From Methanolobus bombayensis (lineage in GTDB: Archaea > Halobacteriota > Methanosarcinia > Methanosarcinales > Methanosarcinaceae), in NCBI RefSeq assembly GCF_017873415.1, contig NZ_JAGGKD010000006.1, positions 174,964 to 238,963 of the forward strand: DNA of 64,000 bases. Direction: 5' to 3'. Each line of letters starts with the position of its first letter. Within the stretch, counting starts at the first letter, position 1. The notes under the pieces were generated by a model, which worked only from the letters and a program-made list of their open reading frames with translations, did no database searches and had not been told where the DNA came from. This document shows positions 17,636-27,985 of this stretch, one piece after another. The position numbers and the translations under genes are program-made.

Positions 17636-18343
17636 TCAAACCAACAACACCGCAATAACCCCCGCCAAAAACACACCATCAAAAGTCCCCGCGCCACCAA
17701 TACTGACCACAGGAGCACCAAGCTTTGTGATCGCACGCATATTCAATAGGTCGGCTCCTATCAGAGTACCTAAAGTGCCGCTGATATAGGCTACTGCAAA
17801 GATGAGGTCGTGCTGAATACTGGTGGAGTAGACCACCAGGACGGAGCTCAGGGCAGCAGCAATTGGCGGGAGAAGTGCAGGGGTAACGATTCCCACACCT
17901 CTGACAGGTCTTGCTACTGCTTTTGTGATGAAGGCAACCATCAGGGTTGCGTAGAGAACGTATATTGCAGAATGTGGGAAAAGTCCCAGCAGGTAGATGG
18001 AAACGATAGTTGGTATCAGGGCACCGCCTACGTTGATAGCTATTGTTGTCCTAGTTTTGTGAGTTTCCTTGAAAGGCACCCTGTATGAAACTCCAAATAT
18101 CTTCACATACTTGTGATTCTCTATCGGGATCTTAGTTTCAAGAGTCTTAAGCGGAATATTGATACTACTTCCAATAAGGGATGCAAGAAGCAGGATAAGA
18201 GCATCGTTCCATGAGAACCCTATTTTGCTGAAAGCGCTGCTGACCAGACCGTAAAAGAGCACGGAAATACTAAACGCAAGCACAAAGGCCAGTATGATAG
18301 TGAAAACAAACTTAAAAGGATTATAGAATATCCGATGCCTCAT
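17636..18343 (-). CDS. DUF1614 family multi-spanning membrane protein
   Basis: The 235-residue protein has about seven hydrophobic segments. Its C-terminal half holds the conserved ISGTLGTLIGADLLN, then GAPVVSIGGAGTFDGVFLAG, typical of DUF1614 proteins of archaea and some bacteria. Function is unknown; the polar Gly/Asp motifs within membrane segments hint at a transport or enzymatic role. It is monocistronic, with about 90 bases to the neighbouring Ntn hydrolase promoter. Confidence 0.8.
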   Translation of the reverse strand: MRHRIFYNPFKFVFTIILAFVLAFSISVLFYGLVSSAFSKIGFSWNDALILLLASLIGSSINIPLKTLETKIPIENHKYVKIFGVSYRVPFKETHKTRTTIAINVGGALIPTIVSIYLLGLFPHSAIYVLYATLMVAFITKAVARPVRGVGIVTPALLPPIAAALSSVLVVYSTSIQHDLIFAVAYISGTLGTLIGADLLNMRAITKLGAPVVSIGGAGTFDGVFLAGVIAVLLV

Positions 18344-18451
18344 ATCATATTGTCCTAATTTTCAGTATATACTTTTTTGGGTTTCAAATCTTAAAGCAAA
18401 GTATGAATATAATTGCAATATCTCTAAATCTCGAATCTAGAAAAGTAAAGC

Positions 18452-18910
18452 TCAGGCAAATCCTGTGATCGCCTTAGAGCCTGTGAAATTCTCCTTACTG
18501 ATAGCATCCTCATTGAACACACTTTCATTTATCAGGATAGGAGCATTATTGCGTAGCGCAATTGCGATACAATCACTTGGTCTTGCATCGAATTCCATCC
18601 TGTTTCCTTCCTTTTTCAGGGTCATTCTGGCATAATAGATATTGTCCTTCTTCTCATCTATCAGTATCCTTTCAACATCAGCCTCAAGCCGTGAAAGTAT
18701 GGAAATAATAAGATCATGTGTCATCGGCCTTGGCATAGTCTCATTCTTCAAAACCGAATTGATGGACAGAGCCTCAGACTGTCCGATGTGAATCGGCATA
18801 ATCATTCCATCATCATCTTCAAGCATCACAGCAGGCACAGCTCGCCCAAAGATGTTGATCATGTAAACTCCCTTTACGGTAACTTCCTTTATTTCGCTTG
18901 CAGAGTCCAT
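18452..18910 (-). CDS. Bifunctional nuclease family (BFN/DUF151) protein
   Basis: The 152-residue protein shows the family pattern: AVMLEDDDGMIMPIHIGQSEA, then RPMTHDLI, and FDARPSDCIAIALRNNAPI. Plant and Thermotoga relatives include a nuclease active on RNA and DNA, but for archaeal members the activity is not established. Single gene between the DUF1614 and oxoprolinase-type genes. Confidence 0.88.
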   Translation of the reverse strand: MDSASEIKEVTVKGVYMINIFGRAVPAVMLEDDDGMIMPIHIGQSEALSINSVLKNETMPRPMTHDLIISILSRLEADVERILIDEKKDNIYYARMTLKKEGNRMEFDARPSDCIAIALRNNAPILINESVFNEDAISKENFTGSKAITGFA

Positions 18911-18979
18911 ATTTTTAACAACAGCCTTCCCTTATTGCAATATTCCCTAATTCCACAGATGTTTAATAAGTATCCTTAC

Positions 18980-21900
18980 TTAACTCTTTCTTTTTGCTCG
19001 CATACCAAAACCACCTGCTCCGGGAGTTTCAATTATGAAAACATCACCTTCGTTCATCTCCGTGATGTCCCTCCCATCAAGTTCTTCAATCTGTGAATCG
19101 CCACTTCTCACAACATAATTCCTACCAGTCTTTCCCTCCTCTCCACCATTCAAACCCCGAGGTGCAAATATCCTGTGGCTGGAAATGATAGCAGCCCTCA
19201 TAGGTTTCAGGAATCGTATCTTCCTGACAACACCATCACCGCCATGATATTCCCCATCACCACCGCTCCCTTTACGAACACAGAACTCTTCAAGCCTCAC
19301 AGGGAATCTCCACTCCAGAACCTCGGGGTCAGTAATTCTGGAATTTGTCATATGCGTCTGCACAGCACTTGTCCCATTAAATCCTTCTCCTGCACCAGAA
19401 CCACCGCATATGGTCTCATAATACTGGAACTCATCATCTCCAAATGTAAAATTGTTCATGGTCCCCTGCGAGCCTGCCATGACTCCCAGTGCTCCGAAAA
19501 GAGTATCAACTATATATTGCGAGGTCTCAACATTTCCGGCAACCACAGCCGCAGGGTATTCAGGATTCAGAATACTGCCCTCAGGAATAGTTATCCTGAG
19601 CGGCCTCATGCAGCCTTCATTAAGTGGAATGTCTCTGTCAACAAGCGACCTGAAAACATAGAGCACAGCCGCCTTGCAAACTGCAACAGGAGCATTCAGG
19701 TTGCCGGAATGTTGTCCTGAAGTTCCGGTAAAGTCGATATGAGCTTCTCTGTTCTCACGGTCAATTCTCACTTTAACACATACTAGAGTCCCGTCATCAA
19801 AGGAAAGTGAGTATTCTCCATCCTTCAAAACCTCAATTACTCTTCTGACAGATTCCTCTGCATTATCCATTACATGCTGCATGTATGCCTGTACCGTCTC
19901 CATTGAAAAGTGTTCAACAAGCTTCAACAACTCTCTCACACCTTTCTCATTTGCAGCAACTTGAGCCTTCAGGTCAGCAATATTCTGGAAAGGATTTCTT
20001 GAAGGATATTTTCCCGAACTCAGCCACTTTGCAACTTCATCTTCAAGGAACTTCCCATCAGCAACAATACGCTGCCCTCCGGTAATCACGCCTTCCTCTT
20101 CAATGTGCCTGCTTTCAGGAGGTATCGATCCTGGAGTTACACCACCAATATCTGCATGATGGCCCCTTGAAGCAACATAGAACTCAACATCTCCATCATG
20201 GAATACAGGAGTTATAACCGTAATATCAGGAAGATGGGTTCCACCCTCAAACGGAGAGTTAAGCATGAAGACATCTCCTTCTCTCATATCAGGGAACTTT
20301 CTGATTATCGCCTTTACACTCTCTCCCATGGAACCAAGATGCACAGGTATGTGAGGTGCATTGGCTATCAGGTCTCCATTCCTGTTAAAAACAGCACATG
20401 AGAAATCAAGTCTCTCCTTGATATTGACCGAATAAGCGGTGTTCCGGAGAGTATAACCCATCTGCTCTGCAATGGACATGAACCTGTTATTGAATATCTC
20501 AAGCATCACAGGATCAGCTTCGGTTCCTACTGATTCTCGCTTTGGCAGAGGAACAACTCTTTCCAGTACAATTTCCTGGCTTTCCATGAGTTCTGCTTTC
20601 CATCCGGGTTCGATTATTACAGTTGTGTTAGTTTCAACAATCACAGCCGGTCCGGTAATTCCATTTCCAACTTTTTTCAGTTCCTCTCTCCTGTAAATTG
20701 GTGTTTCATGGAATTCGCCACATGTGTACATTGTAGTTTCAGGTAGCCCAGCTTTTTGCCCTTGTTGTGAAAGTGAACTATCAGAAAGAGAACCTTCATG
20801 CATCTTTTCTCCAGAACCTATTATTTCCGTAGAGACAGCTTCTATGAAAATCTCCTTGCTTTCCATTACAAAACCAAAACGGCTTTTATGCTCATTCTCA
20901 AAAGCATTTTTAATTTCACTTTCAGAACCAAAATCAACAATTATGGATGTTCCGGCATCCTTATACTTGACATGAACCTTGTGTAGTGCACTAATATTTT
21001 CCTCAGTAACACCCTGCATTCTCATTTCTTCCATGCAGGTTCTTTCAAGTTCAGCAACAATGCTTTGTAGTTCTTCAACCAGTCCGCTTTCAAGTTTTTT
21101 CTCAACCGCCTGCTCTTTCATAATTCTCTGGTCAGCAAGTCCCATTCCATAAGCTGAAAGCACACCTGCCAGAGGATGTATCAATATTTTGCTGATTCCC
21201 AGTGCATCTGCAACACCACAGGCATGCTGTGCCCCTGCTCCACCAAAACAGCAAAGAGCGTATTCCTTAGTATCATAGCCACGCTGGATTGATATTTTCT
21301 TGATGGCATTTGCCATGTTCTCAATAGCTATCTTAAGGAATCCTTCGGCAACCTGTTCAGCACTTGTTTTCTCTCCTGTAAATTCGGTGACCTCTTCCGC
21401 AAGAGATGCAAACTTCTCTTTAACAACCTCAGCATCAAGTGGCATGTCAGCGTTATGTCCGAATACATGAGGGAAATACTTCGGGTCAATTTTTCCAAGC
21501 ATCAGGTTACAGTCAGTAATTGTGAGGGATCCGCCTTTCCTGTAACATGCCGGTCCGGGTTCAGAGCCTGCGGAATCAGGCCCTACCGTAAATCTTCCTG
21601 CTTCAAAATGGAGAATTGATCCACCACCTGCTGCAACAGTATGAATGTAAAGCATGGGAGAACGCAGGTGAACACCGGCAATTTCTGTCTCAAAACTTCT
21701 CTCGTATTCTCCGTTGTAATGAGCTACATCAGTGGAAGTCCCTCCCATATCAAAAGTGACAATTTTTTCAAAGCCTGCTTTTCTGGAAGTTTCAACAGCT
21801 CCTACAATACCACCGGCAGGTCCTGAAAGAATACAGTCCTTTCCTCTGAACTGGCTTGCTTCCACAAGTCCACCGCTTGACTGCATGAACATTAGTTTTG

Positions 21901-22618
21901 TATTGTTCCCTCCGGCTTCAAGGGTGGCAGTTATCATATTGATATATCTTTTAAGCACCGGAGAAAGATATGCATCAACAACTGTGGTTTCTCCACTGCT
22001 GATTAATTTTATTAGTGGACTTGCCTCATGTGAAAGCGAGATTTGGGTAAATCCTATCTCCTCTGCAATTTCGCGAAGCTTAATCTCATGTTCAGGGTAC
22101 CGGTAAGCGTGCATCAGTACAATAGCAATGGAACGTATTCCTGATTGGTAAATTCTCTCAAGTTCTGCACGTGCACTTTCAGTTTCAACAGTTTCTAACT
22201 CCTCACCTGATGCACTGTATCGCTCATCTATTTCGATGACTTCATCATAAAGCAGGTCTGGAAGCTCTATCTTCAGGGCAAAGATATCAGGACGGTTCTG
22301 GTATCCAATCCTTAATGCGTCCCTGAAACCTCTGGTAATTACAAGGGCTGTCGGCTCACCTTTCCTTTCAAGCAATGCGTTTGTTCCCACAGTGGTTCCC
22401 ATTTTAATAGAAGCTATGTTCTCAGTTGGCAGTATATCATCAGATCCAATTTCTAGAATAGTTCTGATACCATGCATTGCAGCATCTGTGTAATGCTCAG
22501 GATCAACTGAAAGCAGTTTATGGGCAATCAATTGTCCTTCAGGTTTTCGGGCAACAACATCAGTGAATGTGCCACCTCTGTCTATCCAGAATTGCCATTT
22601 TTTGTTGATCGGAGCCAT
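18980..22618 (-). CDS. 5-oxoprolinase / hydantoinase-type fusion (HyuA-HyuB)
   Basis: At 1212 residues this is a natural fusion of a HyuA-type ATP-grasp-free ASKHA half ([12 protein letters not shown] at the start, [35 protein letters not shown]) and a HyuB-type half starting near residue 680 ([54 protein letters not shown]). The layout is that of eukaryotic and bacterial 5-oxoprolinase, which opens 5-oxo-L-proline to glutamate with ATP; hydantoinase, acetone carboxylase-like and acetophenone carboxylase enzymes are relatives, so the substrate is uncertain. The organism context favours salvage of spontaneously formed 5-oxoproline. Confidence 0.88.
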   Translation of the reverse strand: MAPINKKWQFWIDRGGTFTDVVARKPEGQLIAHKLLSVDPEHYTDAAMHGIRTILEIGSDDILPTENIASIKMGTTVGTNALLERKGEPTALVITRGFRDALRIGYQNRPDIFALKIELPDLLYDEVIEIDERYSASGEELETVETESARAELERIYQSGIRSIAIVLMHAYRYPEHEIKLREIAEEIGFTQISLSHEASPLIKLISSGETTVVDAYLSPVLKRYINMITATLEAGGNNTKLMFMQSSGGLVEASQFRGKDCILSGPAGGIVGAVETSRKAGFEKIVTFDMGGTSTDVAHYNGEYERSFETEIAGVHLRSPMLYIHTVAAGGGSILHFEAGRFTVGPDSAGSEPGPACYRKGGSLTITDCNLMLGKIDPKYFPHVFGHNADMPLDAEVVKEKFASLAEEVTEFTGEKTSAEQVAEGFLKIAIENMANAIKKISIQRGYDTKEYALCCFGGAGAQHACGVADALGISKILIHPLAGVLSAYGMGLADQRIMKEQAVEKKLESGLVEELQSIVAELERTCMEEMRMQGVTEENISALHKVHVKYKDAGTSIIVDFGSESEIKNAFENEHKSRFGFVMESKEIFIEAVSTEIIGSGEKMHEGSLSDSSLSQQGQKAGLPETTMYTCGEFHETPIYRREELKKVGNGITGPAVIVETNTTVIIEPGWKAELMESQEIVLERVVPLPKRESVGTEADPVMLEIFNNRFMSIAEQMGYTLRNTAYSVNIKERLDFSCAVFNRNGDLIANAPHIPVHLGSMGESVKAIIRKFPDMREGDVFMLNSPFEGGTHLPDITVITPVFHDGDVEFYVASRGHHADIGGVTPGSIPPESRHIEEEGVITGGQRIVADGKFLEDEVAKWLSSGKYPSRNPFQNIADLKAQVAANEKGVRELLKLVEHFSMETVQAYMQHVMDNAEESVRRVIEVLKDGEYSLSFDDGTLVCVKVRIDRENREAHIDFTGTSGQHSGNLNAPVAVCKAAVLYVFRSLVDRDIPLNEGCMRPLRITIPEGSILNPEYPAAVVAGNVETSQYIVDTLFGALGVMAGSQGTMNNFTFGDDEFQYYETICGGSGAGEGFNGTSAVQTHMTNSRITDPEVLEWRFPVRLEEFCVRKGSGGDGEYHGGDGVVRKIRFLKPMRAAIISSHRIFAPRGLNGGEEGKTGRNYVVRSGDSQIEELDGRDITEMNEGDVFIIETPGAGGFGMRAKRKS

Positions 22619-22721
22619 CGTATTTCCATCAATGAGCGTTTTGTAATATTATAAAATATGCTACGCTAAATAAGCCCGGATGAATAAAAGTATTTTTACT
22701 TTGATAATCCCTGGTGTTTGA

Positions 22722-23378
22722 TCAGTTACCACAGAACATGTTAAAACCATGATCTCCTACAAGAGGTACGAATATCACTCCACCACGGTCTTCTTTTGTA
22801 ATATTTCCTTCTATGTCCTTTTTAATAATGTAGAGACGCTGGTATCTTTTTCCTTCAGGAAGTATCATGGTTCCTTCTGGTTTAAGCTGCTCTACAAGAG
22901 GCTGTGGAGTGCATGGTGCAGATGCAGTTACGCATATTCTGTCATAGGGTGCATGTTCGGGGTAACCCAGAGAACCATCTGCATTTATTATCTCAACATT
23001 GGAGTAACCTGCTTTTTTCACATTCTCCTGTGCAAAAACAGAAAGCTTCTCAAGTCTTTCAATAGAATAGATCCTTCCCTTTGTGCCGATGATCTCTGAC
23101 ATGACTGCAGCATTGTATCCTGACCCTGCACCGACCTCAAGTATTTTTTGTCCTTCTTGAAGGTCAAGAAGGTCGCACATCATAGCCACCATATGTGGTG
23201 CTGATATTGTTTGTGCATATCCTATGGGTAAAGGGTGGTCCACATAGGCGTTCGCTATTTGGACAGAAGGTACGAAAAGGTGCCTTGGCACCTTCTTGAT
23301 TGCGTTAAGTGTTCTTTCAGATATATTGTACTCTCTCAAAGCATTTACCAGCTTCTTCCTTTCCCTTTCATACTCCAT
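22722..23378 (-). CDS. pcm: Protein-L-isoaspartate O-methyltransferase
   Basis: The 218-residue protein has VPRHLFVP, the HPLPIGYAQTISAPHMVA substrate loop, SAM motif ILEVGAGSGYNAAVM, and NADGSLGYPEHAPYDRICVT, all hallmarks of Pcm. It methylates isoaspartyl residues so that damaged proteins can be repaired. The start overlaps the 3' end of the zinc-finger gene by 34 bases, implying one transcript. Confidence 0.96.
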   Translation of the reverse strand: MEYERERKKLVNALREYNISERTLNAIKKVPRHLFVPSVQIANAYVDHPLPIGYAQTISAPHMVAMMCDLLDLQEGQKILEVGAGSGYNAAVMSEIIGTKGRIYSIERLEKLSVFAQENVKKAGYSNVEIINADGSLGYPEHAPYDRICVTASAPCTPQPLVEQLKPEGTMILPEGKRYQRLYIIKKDIEGNITKEDRGGVIFVPLVGDHGFNMFCGN

Positions 23379-23998
23379 TGGGTTTTCCCATCTCCCCAGC
23401 TTTTTCTGAATACTTCTTCTGCAAAAATCCTCTTTATGAATTTTGCCGGAACCGCAATGCCTGTTTTAGATTCAAGACTTCCATCACGTATCTTGATCTT
23501 TTTAATGCGCACTTTTGTTTTGTCAACAGTTTCTTCCTGGCCGATAATAAACTCATATCCGCCTGGTACTCTTTTGTGAAGCGGCTCAGTTTTTCTTCCC
23601 CTGTGAACTGCGATTTTCACTACTACTTCATCAATGGCTCTTCCCCATATTGTAGTGATTTCAGATGCACTGGCTCCTTTTACTCTCTTTTCACCGACTT
23701 CTATTGCAGTTACAAGTATAGGATAAACTTCATCGGATTCTCCATCATCTACAATTATCTCATCTTCTACCATCAAATCTTCTTCTGATGTCATAAGAGT
23801 CGTTTGTGTGAAAGACTCTTCACCTTTACTGATTATTACTTTGATCTTGAACGTTTTGACCTTCTCTATTTCAGCAGGATGGACATTCTCACATTCCTGA
23901 CACTGGACGACTGGATTTTGTCCTCCCTTCAAAACATCATGCATCACCGGTATTTTGGGTGAACAGGATGGACATACAACTTCAATTTCATCTTTCAT
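23345..23998 (-). CDS. HVO_0476 family archaeal zinc finger protein
   Basis: The protein (about 217 residues from the ATG at 23998) starts with a zinc ribbon: VVCPSCSPKIPV followed some 24 residues later by VQCQECENVHP, a CxxC-CxxC pair. The rest is a beta-rich domain with TIWGRAIDEVVVKIAVHRG and KRVPGGYEFIIGQEE. It matches the archaea-only HVO_0476 family, of unknown function, possibly nucleic acid binding. A start 25 codons upstream (24073) is also open; I prefer the later ATG because family members begin close to the zinc ribbon. It is coupled to pcm. Confidence 0.78.
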   Translation of the reverse strand: MKDEIEVVCPSCSPKIPVMHDVLKGGQNPVVQCQECENVHPAEIEKVKTFKIKVIISKGEESFTQTTLMTSEEDLMVEDEIIVDDGESDEVYPILVTAIEVGEKRVKGASASEITTIWGRAIDEVVVKIAVHRGRKTEPLHKRVPGGYEFIIGQEETVDKTKVRIKKIKIRDGSLESKTGIAVPAKFIKRIFAEEVFRKSWGDGKTQWSMKGKGRSW

Positions 23999-24153
23999 GT
24001 TCTCAATGAGGTCATTGTCTGGAGTATGTAAATAATTATCTGTGATTGCATCTTTTTGAATGATCCAGTACATGATCGGATGAAAAAGTTAATCAGTTTA
24101 ATCCTCAATAATTTCTCTATTATCATGGAAATTATTACTGCGTAGCAATTGCA

Positions 24154-24183
24154 TTTTTATATATGGATTGCATATAAAATATA
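24154..24183 (+). promoter_or_regulatory. TATA-like elements for the PAS sensor kinase gene
   Basis: Two candidates, TTTTTATATA (24154-24163) and CATATAAAATATA (24171-24183), precede the kinase start at 24224. The second gives a leader of about 20-25 nt with a GGAAGGA Shine-Dalgarno. Confidence 0.35.
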
Positions 24184-24223
24184 TTACCTCTGTAAAATCC
24201 AATGATATGGGAAGGATAATTCA

Positions 24224-26521
24224 TTGAGACCTGTGGTATTTATAGCTAAGAATGGTCCGGACAAAAACACTCGCTTCAAAAGTATGATCGAAAATGATTT
24301 CGAGATTGTTGAGATAAGTCCATGCAAGTCTATTTTAGCAAAACTTGAGAATCGGATTCCGGATGTTATAATTATCAATGAATCTTTTAATGATCCTGAA
24401 GCATATCAGGCATGTCAGCAAGTCAAATTCTCCGATAAATATCACTTTATTCCGGTTATTTTCATAGGCCCTTCTTTTTCCAGAGAGCACAGGGTGAAAC
24501 TGGTAGAATCAGGTTCAGATGACTATTTCGAAGAACCTTTTGATTCAGAAGAAACAGTTTCCTATCTGAAAGCCCTCATTAACAAGAGGCATAATTTCGG
24601 ATGTCTGGCTGACAAATATGATAGGCTCAAAAAAGAGGTATCTCATGCAGGAGATACATTTCAAGAATGTCTTGATCCGGACGATGAAGAGCTTTTCAAG
24701 GCTACTTTTCAGCAGTCAGCTGTAGGTATTGCCCAGATGTCTTTAGAAGGTAATTTCCTGAAGGTCAACGAGCGTTTTTGTGATATCGTAGGCTATACCC
24801 GGGAAGAACTTCTTTCGCTGAACTGCATGGACATAACATATCCTGACAAAAAAGGGATCGAAGACAAAATGGTGAAAAAGATTCTTGATGGAGATGCTGA
24901 TTCTTTTGAGATCGAAAAGAGGTATATTCACAAAAAAGGCCATCATGTCTGGGTAAAGTTATACACAAATGTAACCCGGGATGATTCTGGCAATATCAGA
25001 AACGTTTTTTCTATTGTGGCTGATATTTCAGCTCAAAAAGAAGCAGAGGCTCGTCTTCATGAAAGTGAAGCCTTTTTCAGAACTATGTATGAATCCAGTA
25101 GTATCGGAATCGTCAAAATGTCTGTTCACGATAAAAGAATTGAGCAGGCAAATGCTGCTTTTTGTGACATGCTGGGTTATGAAGAACATGAGCTTAAGGG
25201 CAAACATCTGCGTGATATAAGTTTCCTTGAGGATATGCCAGAGAATATTGCTCAGCAAAACAAATTAGAATCTGGTGAAGTTTCTTCTATTAAAATGGAA
25301 AAAAGGTACATTCATAAATCAGGTTATCTTGTGCATGCTTTGCTTCATGCAAATCTGATTTTTGATAAGCAGGGAACTCCATTATATTATATAGGCAATG
25401 TTCTTGATATTACCGATATAAGAACCTCACAGCAACGGCTTAAAGAAAGTGAAGAGAAATACCGTGCTTATGTTGACAATTCTCCCCATCCTATCTTTGT
25501 AACCGATGTTTTTGGTATGCTCCTTGATGTAAATCCTGCTGCATGCAACCTTACAGGTTATTCTGTTGAAGAATTATTGGATATGAATATCATCGACCTG
25601 TGCAGCCCCGAGTCAATTAATGCTGCAACAGAGCATTTTCTGAGAGTAAAAGAGGAAAGTAAAGCTTCTGCCGAGTTTCTGTTCCTTAAAAAGGACAATG
25701 ATACTTTTTACATGCAGGTAGAAGCTGTTATGATCGATGAAAAGAGAATTCTGGCACTTTGTGTGGATACAACTGACCGTAAACTGACTGAGAAATTATT
25801 GATTGAAGCTAAAATGCTCGCGGAGAATGCTTCGAAATCAAAAAGTGAGTTTCTGGCCAATATAAGTCATAAGTTGCGTACTCCGTTAAATATAGTTATA
25901 GGATATTCGGATATTTTGCTTAGTGAAGTTTCAGGAAAACTAAATGAAAAACAGATGAAGTATTCCACCAGTATCAAGGAAGCAGGCTCTAATCTCCTCG
26001 AGATTGTAAACTCCCTTATATATATTGCAGAGATCGAAGGAGGAAGTCGCGACCTTAATATTACTAAATTTGATCTGCAACCTATGGTTGTTGACCTTGA
26101 AAGGATATTCCATGTCACATCTTCGAAAAATTCAGTTTTATTGGAATTTGAGATCAGGGACGATATTGAATACATTCTTGCAGATAAATCAAAATTAAAA
26201 ACAATCCTCCATCATTTAATTGGGAATTCTATCAAATTCAACAAAGAGGGAGGCTATGTGAAGGTTGTTTTTGAAAGGGATGGCAATGATATACGTGTTC
26301 AGGTAATTGACAGTGGTATCGGAATCCCTGACAATGAACAGGAAACACTTTTCGATCCTTTTGTTCAGCTTGACTGGTCACACGCAAGAAGATATGATGG
26401 TGTGGGTATTGGTCTTTCCCTTGTAAAAGGGCTTGTTGAGATGCATGATGGTAATATATCCCTTGTCAGTGAAGTGGATGAAGGAAGTACCTTTATTTTT
26501 ACAATTCCTCAAAAACAATAA
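24224..26521 (+). CDS. Orphan PAS-domain sensor histidine kinase with degenerate receiver domain
   Basis: The 765-residue cytoplasmic protein has an N-terminal receiver-like domain (1-125), three PAS/PAC modules (about 150-270, 280-400, 405-520), a HisKA domain with the H box ISHKLRTPLN (about 548; most kinases have HE rather than HK) and HATPase_c with the N box HHLIGNSIKFNKEGG and G boxes DSGIGIPD and GVGIGLSL. In the receiver domain the phospho-acceptor position reads Asn (PDVIIIN, about 52), the N-terminal acidic pair is absent and the usual KP is EP, so it cannot be phosphorylated in the normal way. TTG start with GGAAGGA upstream. No partner regulator is adjacent. Confidence 0.9.
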   Translation: MRPVVFIAKNGPDKNTRFKSMIENDFEIVEISPCKSILAKLENRIPDVIIINESFNDPEAYQACQQVKFSDKYHFIPVIFIGPSFSREHRVKLVESGSDDYFEEPFDSEETVSYLKALINKRHNFGCLADKYDRLKKEVSHAGDTFQECLDPDDEELFKATFQQSAVGIAQMSLEGNFLKVNERFCDIVGYTREELLSLNCMDITYPDKKGIEDKMVKKILDGDADSFEIEKRYIHKKGHHVWVKLYTNVTRDDSGNIRNVFSIVADISAQKEAEARLHESEAFFRTMYESSSIGIVKMSVHDKRIEQANAAFCDMLGYEEHELKGKHLRDISFLEDMPENIAQQNKLESGEVSSIKMEKRYIHKSGYLVHALLHANLIFDKQGTPLYYIGNVLDITDIRTSQQRLKESEEKYRAYVDNSPHPIFVTDVFGMLLDVNPAACNLTGYSVEELLDMNIIDLCSPESINAATEHFLRVKEESKASAEFLFLKKDNDTFYMQVEAVMIDEKRILALCVDTTDRKLTEKLLIEAKMLAENASKSKSEFLANISHKLRTPLNIVIGYSDILLSEVSGKLNEKQMKYSTSIKEAGSNLLEIVNSLIYIAEIEGGSRDLNITKFDLQPMVVDLERIFHVTSSKNSVLLEFEIRDDIEYILADKSKLKTILHHLIGNSIKFNKEGGYVKVVFERDGNDIRVQVIDSGIGIPDNEQETLFDPFVQLDWSHARRYDGVGIGLSLVKGLVEMHDGNISLVSEVDEGSTFIFTIPQKQ

Positions 26522-26540
26522 TCTGGATTTCCTGCTGAGT

Positions 26541-27410
26541 CTATCTCTCACTTGCAGCGTGTGCAGCAATGAATTCCCTGAGAAGCTTTGTTCCAAGCAG
26601 AGCACTTATGCCATTGTCATATTCAGGGGCAATTTCCACAACATCAAATCCTATGGAATGCGGTGCAAGTTCACGTATCACTTCACGAACATCGATGTCA
26701 GTAAGGCCGAATGGTTCAGGTGTTCCAAGACCGGGAGCGTATGCAGGGTCAAGTGCATCCATATCAAGTGACAGATATATTTTCTTGCAACCGAGATATT
26801 CCTTTACCTCGGAAATGACCATTTTGATTCCCATTTCACGGACATCGTCTGAGGTGTAGTATTTGAGATCGTTCTCTTTTGCATAGGCCCATTCTTCCTT
26901 TGGTCCACTGCGAACACCTATGGTCACGTAAGTATCAGTTATATCGTCATGCACATGTCTGGACACACAAGCATGGTTGTTTCTGATACCTCCATACTCT
27001 TCACGCAGGTCGAAGTGTGCATCCATAACAACAAAGCCTATATCTTCTCCTATTTCTTCTGAACATGCCTTTACACATGGATAAGTAAGCGAGTGCTCGC
27101 CTCCCATCAAAATGGGAATTTTACCGTCTTTTACAATTGGTCTTACTGCATGGTACAGATCTTCCAGCGTTTCATCCACCGAAGAATAGGGCTCAAGATT
27201 TCCTATATCATGTATGAGGAGATCTTCAAAGTCGATATCAAAATACTCGTTATATGTTTCAAAATTAGCTGAAGCTTTTCTCATTGCATCAGGGGCCCAG
27301 CGGCTTCCCGGTCTGTAAGAAGAAGTAGCATCAAAAGGGACACCGAATATAATATACCTTGCAGAGTTATAGTCTGCAAGTGCATCCATCATATCAGGTT
27401 TGTAAAACAT
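26541..27410 (-). CDS. speB: Agmatinase / ureohydrolase family enzyme
   Basis: This 289-residue protein has all Mn2+-binding ureohydrolase motifs: ILMGGEHSLTYP, VVMDAHFDLREEY and YLSLDMDALDPAYAPG, plus GTPEPFGL. It would convert agmatine to putrescine and urea. It follows the aIF5A gene by 42 bases in the same direction. In haloarchaea an agmatinase-like enzyme has been proposed to act on the aIF5A-bound agmatine intermediate during hypusine formation, so this operon may reflect that pathway; free putrescine synthesis is the alternative. It converges with the sensor kinase. Confidence 0.9.
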   Translation of the reverse strand: MFYKPDMMDALADYNSARYIIFGVPFDATSSYRPGSRWAPDAMRKASANFETYNEYFDIDFEDLLIHDIGNLEPYSSVDETLEDLYHAVRPIVKDGKIPILMGGEHSLTYPCVKACSEEIGEDIGFVVMDAHFDLREEYGGIRNNHACVSRHVHDDITDTYVTIGVRSGPKEEWAYAKENDLKYYTSDDVREMGIKMVISEVKEYLGCKKIYLSLDMDALDPAYAPGLGTPEPFGLTDIDVREVIRELAPHSIGFDVVEIAPEYDNGISALLGTKLLREFIAAHAASER

Positions 27411-27452
27411 AATTTTAGTTATGAAAAATAAGAAAAGAAAAGTTGTGTCCGA

Positions 27453-27836
27453 TCATCTGAGATCGAACTTCATCTTGCCCATTGCTGTAAGGTATGAAAC
27501 CTCTTCACCCTCAACGATTCTGTCCTTGTACTCATCAGGAATTGTCATTTCGAATGTTGAGAAGTCACCCATATCCATGAGCTGTGCAATATCGCCTGCA
27601 ACAGAAAGAACCTGTGCGTTTTTTCTCTCTACCACAGGAACATAGATCTTATCTGAAACAGGGCTTACGAATGATCTCTTCTGCTTGTCGAAAAGTCCTA
27701 TAACATCAACTCTTGCCTTTGCTGAACCGTGCTTACCTGGCTTTGATTTAGAAATGCTCTTGATAACGCAGGCCTCATCGTCCACGACGACATATTTGCC
27801 TTCTTTGAGTTCTTTAACTTCAACTTGTACTTTCAC
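27453..27836 (-). CDS. eif5A: Translation initiation/elongation factor aIF5A
   Basis: The 127-residue protein has the KOW-like N-domain with the hypusination loop SKPGKHGSAK, placing the modified lysine at residue 35, and a C-terminal OB fold. aIF5A relieves ribosome stalling. Translation starts at a GTG with GGAGG seven bases upstream. Operon with speB downstream. A TATA element lies at about 27903-27912. Confidence 0.95.
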   Translation of the reverse strand: MKVQVEVKELKEGKYVVVDDEACVIKSISKSKPGKHGSAKARVDVIGLFDKQKRSFVSPVSDKIYVPVVERKNAQVLSVAGDIAQLMDMGDFSTFEMTIPDEYKDRIVEGEEVSYLTAMGKMKFDLR

Positions 27837-27902
27837 TTAAAATCCTCCATAATTGTAACAATTAGTTATGAGCTTAAAAGGTCTAAGGTTATAATTCTTA
27901 AT

Positions 27903-27912
27903 GCTATATATG
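27903..27912 (-). promoter_or_regulatory. TATA box for the aIF5A-speB operon
   Basis: Read on the minus strand, TCATATATAGC lies about 70 bases before the GTG start, giving a leader of roughly 45 nt in the 149-base gap. Confidence 0.45.
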
Positions 27913-27985
27913 AACTTAACCTTTGATTCCGCATTAATAGGGGGTAATAATAGAAGAATCTAATATATATGTGTTTATATCTCCT

